Positions 56,779 through 64,000 of a stretch of DNA of 64,000 nucleotides are shown piece by piece. The DNA lies in assembly GCA_008704415.1 (NCBI GenBank), contig VXIS01000161.1, positions 38,139 through 102,138 of the forward strand. Direction: 5' to 3'. Both the position numbers and the translations under genes were made by a program. How positions within the stretch are numbered: the stretch's first letter is position 1; each line of letters starts with the position of its first letter. The DNA is from Sphaerosporella brunnea (taxonomy: Eukaryota > Ascomycota > Pezizomycetes > Pezizales > Pyronemataceae). The notes under the pieces are model-generated. The model was not told where the DNA came from. It made no database searches and was given only the letters and a program-made list of their open reading frames with translations.

Positions 56779-57821
56779 CAGTTTTGTCAGTAGCCAGCCC
56801 AAACAGCCCGGCTGGGCCGGCTATTTGATCGGCCCAAGTCGCAGCCCACGCAGCCGGCCCACAGCCCGGCTGATAGAGCGAGTGATCGACAGTGATGCCG
56901 TTGGGGGAGAGGACGCAAGGGCCTTTGTTAGCATTCTCCGAAAACGATGTCTTTTTACCCGCTTGTGTCTTCCCATCACCTTAGCATCGAAGCCAGCGGG
57001 TCCCAGAGTTCGAGCTGTCAAGATAGTAGTCAAGATACACTGGATAGTCAACATACTCCGGATAGTCAAGATACTGAATAAGATGAGTCACAGTGCGAAC
57101 TCCCAACCGGGCCGATTGATGTCTCCTTCTGCTGAACCCCCTGATATCACCGGGGAGACGATAGATATCCCAAGGAGAAGGCGAAACTTGAAGCGCGGAC
57201 TGAATCCTGTGACCGGACTCCTACTCAGGGACGAGGCTCAAAAAAGCGACCGCTGACCTCCCACATCTATTTGTATGGGGTCAAGTTTCAGCGTGATGGA
57301 CAAGAGTGATGGTAGTGCAGTGAGTGTAAAGGTCCAGACCCGGAGGTGCGAGAATATAAAATCAGCGGATGCTCCACAGAAAAAGCAAGCCTACATCCGC
57401 TCAAATATCACCGCATCGGGGAGAATGGCCATACTGGAGCGGATACAGCGGGCCATGTTGGTAAGAATGAGCCACTCCGACTCGATCTTCGCATTGTGCG
57501 ATTGAATAGCATGTGCGCATGATAGCTTCTCCCATGTAGAGCACGAAAAATTTCGGAAATTCTGCAGTCTCCTTAACCCCCGCATCGGTGATTTGCTTCC
57601 AACGCATAATGCAGTTCACAAGTGATGCTCTTGCTTCTTCGACTTTCCTGATAGACCTGCGCTGCGGCGCTGGGGGTTGATTGTTGATTGTGCTGGTTTC
57701 GCGAGAGCTCGCTGGTGTAGGGCGAGACAGCCGGCCCTCACAAAACGACGCCAAACAGACTTTCGGGCTTGTTGATCAGCCTGACGCAGCCGGCCGGGCG
57801 GGCTGGCTACTGACAACACTG
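56779..57821 (+). mobile_element. hAT-type non-autonomous element B (1043 bp)
   Basis: Left end CAGTTTTGTCAGTAGCCAGC, right end (other strand) CAGTGTTGTCAGTAGCCAGC. Perfect 8-bp flanking repeat CTTGTGAG at 56771-56778 and 57822-57829. The interior is clearly homologous to element A (shared SILRKRCLFTRLCLPI and ITGETI-IP-RRRNLKR words) but shorter, and its BED-finger fragment is broken by frameshifts. Non-autonomous and decayed. Confidence 0.85.
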
Positions 57822-57829
57822 CTTGTGAG

Positions 57830-58359
57830 TGCCCCCATGCAATTTGGCCAAGTTGGATTTCCCAACACCTCGAGAAGACAGTTCCATTGACATTGTAAGC
57901 AGTGTTGTAAATGTTTTCCAACTATATACAATTAGTATTCTCCTTTCCAAGTGTTGATCTATGGTTTCCAGCTTTAAAGCATCATATGATATTCAGCACG
58001 TTTTGTCGGTGAAGATCATTGGTCACTTTCCTTGCACAGATGATTTGTCCAGTTACAACGTCTAACGCCCCAAAACCGTCACAGGAGCATCGGAGACGCT
58101 TCACCAACGTTTCTACATGTCGACCACCTAGAGATGGTCACAAAACGGCTACAAAACGCCTTTGAAACTCCCCTTTTTTTACAACGGTAGTTGGAACAAC
58201 GAAAGGAGCACTGAAAAGTCCAGCTCCACCAGCACCGGCGGAATATTCTGTCTGACATGGCCATACTCTGGAAACCAGATGCTAATCCGAAACTATTTTG
58301 CTCACCAGATCGCTAGCTCGAAAACTCGAGATTTTGTATGAGGCCCCATACAAAAAAGT
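57830..58359. other. no gene seen
   Basis: AT-rich spacer between element B and the direct repeat at 58360. No frame of note. Confidence 0.45.
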
Positions 58360-58600
58360 GACGTGAGAATGCCTTCGTTTTACGAATCCAGCTCCTTACT
58401 CCACCACAACGCCCAGTTTTTCACAATGTCACCATAATTATTGAAATTCTATAGATTTATCTATCACTTCAGAGTCCAATCAAAATTTTCCATTGTGTTG
58501 TGGTGGAATTATGATTTGCTCGAATATGGGGCGATTTTTGGGTGTAAACCAGCAACTTTTTGTCCTGGTACTGTAGGTATCACTCGGTACCAATTGCAAG
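58360..58600. repeat. diverged direct repeat, copy 1
   Basis: Shares with 59610-59840, in order: AAAAAAGTGAC, TTTACGAATCCAGCTCCT/TTTGCGAATCCAGCTCCT, CCACAAC, CTCGAATAT, GGGGC..TTTTTGG.TGTAAA and TTTTGTCCT.G.ACTG. Identity is moderate. The two copies are about 1.25 kb apart; they may be decayed LTRs or a duplicated repeat. Confidence 0.5.
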
Positions 58601-59609
58601 CCCGGAGGTGACTGACACAATGACCTTCAGGTGACCACGGAAATATAACGGACGGAGAACCCCTGGTGACAGGTGACGTCCGTAGGCTATTGCTCGCTCG
58701 TTGCCGAGGTTATCTCAACCCTAACGTTAACGTCCGCAGAAACAACGCTCGAGGGCAGGGCACTGAACGTTGTAGAGAAAGGGATAGCGGGGAAGGAAAC
58801 TGAGACGGGAGCGGAGACGACAATCGTGGGAAAAGACGGCTCAGCTCTATCCTGCTCTGACCAGAGCTTCCGGAAAGAGTGCACGTGATGGTATCGTATG
58901 AGATGCGGAAAGATCAACTCGAAAAGAAGCAGCGGGATGAAGTAGGAGCGAAGGGCAACGAGGAAGATCTCAAGGCCGCCGGGTTTGGTGCACCACTCTC
59001 AATCATTTGGAAAAGAAGAAACGAAACCAGAAATCTCTAGGCTACTACATATCCGAGCTCATCAATGCTAAAAGTAACCACCCTAACCCTAACAGCTGTT
59101 CCATAACGTAACGTCGATGTTCTATCCTCCCGACCAAGATCGGCCAATGGGGCTATCCCGCCCACCAAGTGAAGGCCGAACTTTCGCCGTAACGTCAACA
59201 CCAGAAATTAGAGAGACATGTCATAAATTCAATCACACTAAGCTTCACTTGGGTGATTTTGGAGGCGAGCGGTTGACTTCTTGGAAGTGTAACCCCCTGC
59301 GCACGTTGCGGCGCAGAAAGCACAGGGTCCCTTGAGGGCATTCATGGACTTGGCTTCCCATAAAAATTTACGAGCATCTTGAGCAGAATAGGGTTGCATG
59401 TATCTCCAATTTTGAGCCTATTCTGGTTGTGTTTTTGTTGGTATTTGGTGGGCCGCATTGGTCAATGGGGACATTGGTCGGCCGTATAGAACATCGATAT
59501 TGCTACAGAACAACTCCCTTTAATTCTCAAAAAAAAAAAAAAAAGATCAGCACCCCTGGGGGAGAGCTTGGAAATTATCTCCTGAAAAAAGAAGCTATTT
59601 TTTGACCTG
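58601..59609. other. sequence between the diverged direct repeats
   Basis: One stretch (58860-58990) is rich in Lys/Glu codons, and frames at 58673-58888 and 59117-59335 are short. CCCTAACG/CCCTAACCCTAAC words occur at 58723 and 59085. An A-run lies at 59528-59543. No polymerase or transposase motif is visible. Confidence 0.4.
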
Positions 59610-59840
59610 AGAGCCAGAAAAAAAGTGACTTGATTTTGCGAATCCAGCTCCTCTGTCTACCACAACACCTGACTTTCAATTCCATGGACTTATCTCATTC
59701 CTGGAAGTTCAACAAAAAAAAAAATTCTATTGTAGTTCTTACAGCTCGAATATCAAATATGGGGCATTTTTGGTGTAAAACAGCCAAAAACATGGGTTGA
59801 AACGAGCCTTTTGTCCTAGCACTGAACGTACAACGTTCGA
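59610..59840. repeat. diverged direct repeat, copy 2
   Basis: Partner of 58360-58600, described there. It ends about 95 bp before the stop codon of the MBL-fold gene. Confidence 0.5.
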
Positions 59841-59933
59841 TAGGAAATGTAAAATTTCTGCTCGGGGCCCTAAAGCCATTAAGGCGCGTTCGGTAGGCTC
59901 AAAACGGAGTGGAAAAACACTATAGAAACAAAG

Positions 59934-60975
59934 TCAAAGAAGCCACTCTTCGACACGATACCCCATCGCCGCCAGCGCAATCCTCGCACTCTCCAGCACC
60001 CTCTTTTTGACATCCCTCCTCACCACATCCATCCCATTGAAAGCCCCATGCGTACTGTCAAACTCCCACGGCTCCAGCGCTTTGACAATGCTGGCCACAT
60101 CTTGCGGCGGCATCGGAATCTATATATCCGCATCAGCCAACATTCCCTCCGCTCCACAACCACTCCACATCACAGCAACTCACCATATTCGGAATACTCC
60201 ACATAAACGAATAACTTGTCACGCCCTTCGGGGGTTCGTCTCCAAACGGCCCATGCGCACTAGGAACCGTAACCAAAGAGTCCGCAATAAACAACCGTTT
60301 GTCATGCAATAAACATAGACTTCCCGGGAAATGTCCGCCGACTTTTATTGCCGTAACACCAGGAAGTATCTGCTGCGTAGGAGTGAGAATCCATTGATAA
60401 TTTCCTCCCTCCTCTGGGAATGATAGCCACTCCCGATCCTCGACGGAAAGATAGACAGGACAATTATTGAACACCCCAGACCAGTATCTGTGCGTGGTGT
60501 AATAGTGCGGATGACTGATCACTATCGCATGAAGCCCACCTTGTTCTCGGATCCAGCGCTCGGTGGCTTCATCCAGGAACGTAATAAGGTCCCACAATAC
60601 ATTTCCACCCGGGGTCTTGATGAAAAAACAGCGTTGGCCGATTGCGAATTTTGGAGTGGTGACGATTGTATAGATGTTTGGGTTTTTGGGATCGAGAAGC
60701 GTGATTTCGTTCTTGTGTTCGATAGGCTGGTATTTTCCGTTAGATCGGAGGTCGTTAAGACTGGTATAGTTTATCCCGCCGGAGGGCACATATTGACGCG
60801 GGTCCTGAAGTTGTTAGAGTGCGGGGGCTCGGGAGCGGATGCGGGGGCGGGAACGAACGGCACAGATGCGGCAGCCGAAGGGTTGGCTCTGGGGATCTTG
60901 GTGGCGGCCGAATTGTGTGCCGCAAGTAGTGCAGATGAAGCACTTGAGAAGATCAGAGGGGGATTCTGTTGACAT
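59934..60975 (-). CDS. zinc-ribbon plus metallo-beta-lactamase-fold protein
   Basis: Probably a hydrolase of the MBL superfamily; the substrate is unknown. Exons 60975-60859, 60804-60184 and 60119-59934 join to 307 residues. The first donor is GTTCGT and the branch site CTAAC is visible. The N terminus is a small zinc ribbon (C15-x2-C18 ... C35-x2-C38, CTTCGTQFG...GCRIC). It runs into the MBL fold: GQRCFFIKTPGGNVLWDLI, then SHPHYYTTHRYW with His137, His139 and His144, KVGGHFPGS and KRLFIADSLVTVPS. The classical HxHxDH Asp is not at its place. I recall fungal proteins with the same arrangement, so this seems a family trait and not damage. It is divergent from the SDR gene, with 571 bp between starts. 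Confidence 0.85.
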
Positions 60976-61546
60976 TTTTGTGGGCTGAGGATTTTGGACG
61001 TTGTGATTGACGATATGATGGAAGGCAACGTGGTTACAGGCGACGCAACCTTGCCGAGGACCGAGGCCGAGTGATGTACCTGTGATTCTGCTCAACGGTC
61101 TCCCTGAAGCGAGACGAAACGGAAACTGCAGCCGTGTTCAAGATATCGATATTGAGACTCCGCCTAGACTTACTTCCCCCAGTGAAGAATTCCTCAGGCT
61201 TGAAGTTGTGGTTATCAATTGCAAGTACAGCCAGGCAGGTCTGGCCTGTTCGAAACGGGCCGTTGGGAGCAGCATTCCCAGTTCGTCTGACTGCGCAAAG
61301 GAACTCCATACAGTCTTATATAAAAGACAGCTTATTGCCTTGCAATGGATGGTTATGCTGCCGCCCTGCGTGATAGCCTTGCGCATCTCCTCTCAGCCTT
61401 GGTCACACAAGTGATGTCACCGTAAACGCGCAGCACACCAACCTCGGTCCGTGACAACCGCACGACACTTTTAAGCTCCCGCGTCCCCACGACAGCTCGG
61501 CCAACAACGACACCCGACAACCTTTACACCTCCTCAGCTCGCAACG
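60976..61546. promoter_or_regulatory. shared divergent promoter of the MBL and SDR genes
   Basis: 571 bp between two start codons pointing away from each other. GATATCGATATTG at 61140-61155 is a partial palindrome. The last 60 bp before the SDR start are C-rich (ACACCTCCTCAGCTCGCAAC). Common regulation of the two genes is inference. Confidence 0.4.
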
Positions 61547-63075
61547 ATGGCTGCCAACCGCCTTTCTCAATTCGCAGGACATCTGGAGCTGCCGCCTATT
61601 GTGCAGATGGCTGGCAGCTCGGTTGGCAAGTACGTTTTTGGAACTGCGAAAGCCCACGTGAGAGCTATTTGCTGATGCTCGAGTTGTAGACGGCTACAAG
61701 GCAAGGTGGCGATCATTACAGGTTCGTGGGAAGTTTTAAGAAAGTAGAAGCGGGCACTGCACAAATGTTTCTAATGACGGAATTTTGTCTCGGGTGTCCG
61801 AGCTTGAGATCATAGCTGACCAGCCACGCTTTGCGTATTGCAGGCTGTAACTCCGTGGTACCTAGCCTTCTGTCTCAAACCTCTCCGGCGGCCTACTGAA
61901 CACAGCAGCTCGGCATCGGTCGCGCTACGGCTCACCAATTCGCCTGTAACGGTGTCAGAGCCCTTTACATCTGCGACTTTGACGGCTCGAACCTTCCACA
62001 GCTTCAGAGTGAGCTCAAGAAGTCGTATGGGGTGGAAGTACATGTACAAGTTTTCGATGCCTCGAACGAGGAGGCAGTTAAGCTTGTTGTTGACACGGCT
62101 ATCGCGAATTATGGACGGCTGGATGTATTCTTTGCCAATGCGGGCATTCTCGGCGCTCATATGCCTGTCACTGATATCCCTCTTGACCAGTTTATGTGGA
62201 CGATAAAGGTGAATGTTGCTAGGTGAGCTCTGGATGGAACTACTGCCAGCGGAAAGCATCACTGACGGGTGTCAGCGTTTTCTTGGCCGTCAAGTATGCA
62301 GCACAAGCGATGAAGAAGACCAGTGCCGATAAACCAGTTAGTGGTGGCTCCATCATCGCCACGGCCTCGACCGCAGGAATCCGTTCTGGAGCAGGCTCAA
62401 GTATTACTACCGTTTTCTTGCCCATCTAGAGGAGACCCAGAGAGAGTCTGGACTTGCTTCGTAATTCAGCATGCGCAACACCGGCACGGCACCATACATG
62501 CAGAGATTCAAACTGCGAGATGAAGGTGCCAGTGGTAACGACGATTTGATGTTCCAGTGCCATGGATATATGATCACGAACTATCACCGTCACGCAGAAT
62601 TGCCGTGCCGTGTGCGTGCGCAACATCGGACCTGCTCTGGCTCTTCAAGCATGAGAAATCACTGGCTGACATATCAATCCCGCGCGTAGCTGATTACTCT
62701 GCGTCCAAGGCTGCCGTGATAAATATGATGCAGACATCAGCGTTCCAGCTCGCAGGAACCAACATTCGGTGCAACGCCATATGTCCAGGGATCATCGAGA
62801 CCGGCATGACGTCGGTGGTGTACGAGTCGGCCCGAAAGCGGGGTACCGAGGGAAAGATTGGCCAGATTAACCCGCTCAGGCGCGGCGGAAACGCCGATGA
62901 GATTGCCCGGGTCGCGTTGTTTCTGGCTAGCGATGAGTATGCCGCTCCCCCCCTCCCCCTGCATTAAAATTGAGTTGATCGACCTTGTAGGGCTTCGTAT
63001 GTGAATGCGCAGTTTTGGGCGGTTGATGGAGGACTCAGTGGCAGTCATCCTACCGTACCCGGAAAGATGGCGTAA
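61547..63075 (+). CDS. short-chain dehydrogenase/reductase
   Basis: NAD(P)-dependent oxidoreductase, Rossmann fold, substrate unknown. Seven exons: 61547-61629, 61690-61721, 61844-61857, 61909-62222, 62276-62400, 62690-62936 and 62991-63075, joining in frame to 299 residues. Exon 3 is only 14 nt but supplies part of the cofactor motif T38-G-C-N-S-V-L-G45-I-G47-R. NAG reads FFANAGILG; the catalytic Tyr192-x3-Lys196 is DYSASK with Ser in [14 protein letters not shown] before it. [13 protein letters not shown] and the C-terminal [20 protein letters not shown] close the fold. The TGCNSxLGIG variant is known to me from a fungal SDR subfamily. Intron 5 is 289 nt, intron 2 is 122 nt, and the others are 51-60 nt. 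Confidence 0.87.
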
Positions 63076-64000
63076 GTTGATGATGTTCATGTGGTTGGAA
63101 TTCCCTGGTTACAAAGATACCTTGCTCTCTGCGGTTCTGGTTGCAATTGCAATTGTTTGTTGGTTCACTAGAAGAACTGCTTCGTCCCTTCAATCTCGCG
63201 GTGTGAAAGGTATTTTTATCGTGCAGATACATCTTCGCAGCTGCCGCAAGTAGACATGACGTCCAACGTCGTCGCTTGGCCACAGATTAACGAATCGGAA
63301 ACATACATTTCCTGCTGGCCTCCGTCCGTCCGTGGAAGCTTCTATCTTCTGATCGGGTGAGATTTTTAACGGTTTCGACCCGGGGGCGTTTACAGGAAAG
63401 ATGAACAGCCAGCCAGCCGTCGTTGCAGCTAGCTGTGGCACATACTTGATACGAATGAGACAACACGGACGGCTCGGTTTGTGGGTTGCTCGGATCGTTT
63501 CACTTCGGAACAACCACCACCCACGATTCTGTGTTTTGTGATTTCTTTTTTTCTGCTCTTATGCGGTTGGGTTTACTGCGCATGGATGCACTCACATCCG
63601 TTTCTAGGGGCGGGGGGCTTTGGAATGATCAAGTGGATATTGTTTTTTTTTCTTTTACGGAAGAAAGCGGGGCAGCTGGTCCAAACGTACTCTATGATTC
63701 GCGCCTGCGAAGTGGATGGAGGTCGGATCGGATTGGCTGTTTCGATTGGGCGGGTCTACTGCAAGAATGGGAAGCGAAACGGCAGCAGTGCAGCCGAGGT
63801 CGGGTGCAACCGATGGATATGTGTAGATAGACCGACATGCAATGTAGGCCATCATGGGATGGGGATTGGGAGGGGGGGGATGGGAATTGGCATTATTATT
63901 GGAGCGGGGTTGTTTCTTCTGCTCGCAGGAGTTACATACCGACCTGCATTTGATATCTGATGGGTAAGTGGGGAGGGTCGTGATAGCGCTGAGGTTTGTT
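63076..64000. other. no gene seen to the right edge
   Basis: A frame at 63481-63960 is Gly/Ile-rich and without motif. A T-run lies at 63640-63655. Nothing supports a gene start or RNA before the edge. Confidence 0.45.

Overview
The window reads as nuclear DNA of a filamentous ascomycete (Pezizomycotina). The evidence is genes split by many short introns (about 45-80 nt, GT...AG), CT/CA-rich leaders with CAcCATGg-type starts, a Zn2-Cys6 regulator, an NRC-2-type AGC kinase, and several proteins whose closest relatives, from memory of the families, are Pezizomycotina proteins. I cannot name the genus. Gene density is low for an ascomycete, and wide stretches hold only transposon debris. All family assignments come from reading translations; no database search was possible. 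Exon joins were checked by hand for splice signals and reading frame.

Layout. 1-2.0 kb: 5' part of a large WD40 protein (minus strand, runs off the left edge). 2.0-13 kb: almost gene-free, with one small hypothetical protein, inverted gag-like fragments, a LINE 3' end, a tRNA-like SINE head, a 221-bp palindromic element and a 1.26-kb hAT-type element. 13.3-21.6 kb: a small hypothetical protein, a Zn2-Cys6 transcription factor, a TauD-like dioxygenase immediately downstream, and a convergent GNAT acetyltransferase. 21.7-34 kb: repeats, two decayed copies of a retropepsin-like gene, another LINE end and a short hAT MITE. 34-38 kb: two tiny zinc-ribbon proteins and the NRC-2 kinase. 38-41.6 kb: a second repeat field with a LINE ORF2 remnant. 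41.7-51.5 kb is dense: secreted EF-hand protein, coiled-coil protein, TRM12/TYW2 and a 1751-residue kinesin. 51.5-59.9 kb: mostly empty, with another hAT-type element. 59.9-63.1 kb: a divergent pair, a zinc-ribbon/metallo-beta-lactamase-fold protein and an SDR oxidoreductase.

How the genes may work together. The regulator and dioxygenase at 16.0-20.3 kb could be a small catabolic unit. The MBL-fold and SDR genes share a 571-bp divergent promoter. The coiled-coil and TYW2 genes start back to back, with start codons two bases apart inside one palindrome. The kinase, tRNA modification, kinesin and WD40 genes are housekeeping or growth genes and do not form a system.

I found no CRISPR-like array, no rRNA and no convincing tRNA gene. 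The least ordinary items are the paired zinc-ribbon microproteins, the three hAT-type elements with perfect 8-bp target duplications, and the palindromic overlapping start of TYW2 and its neighbour.
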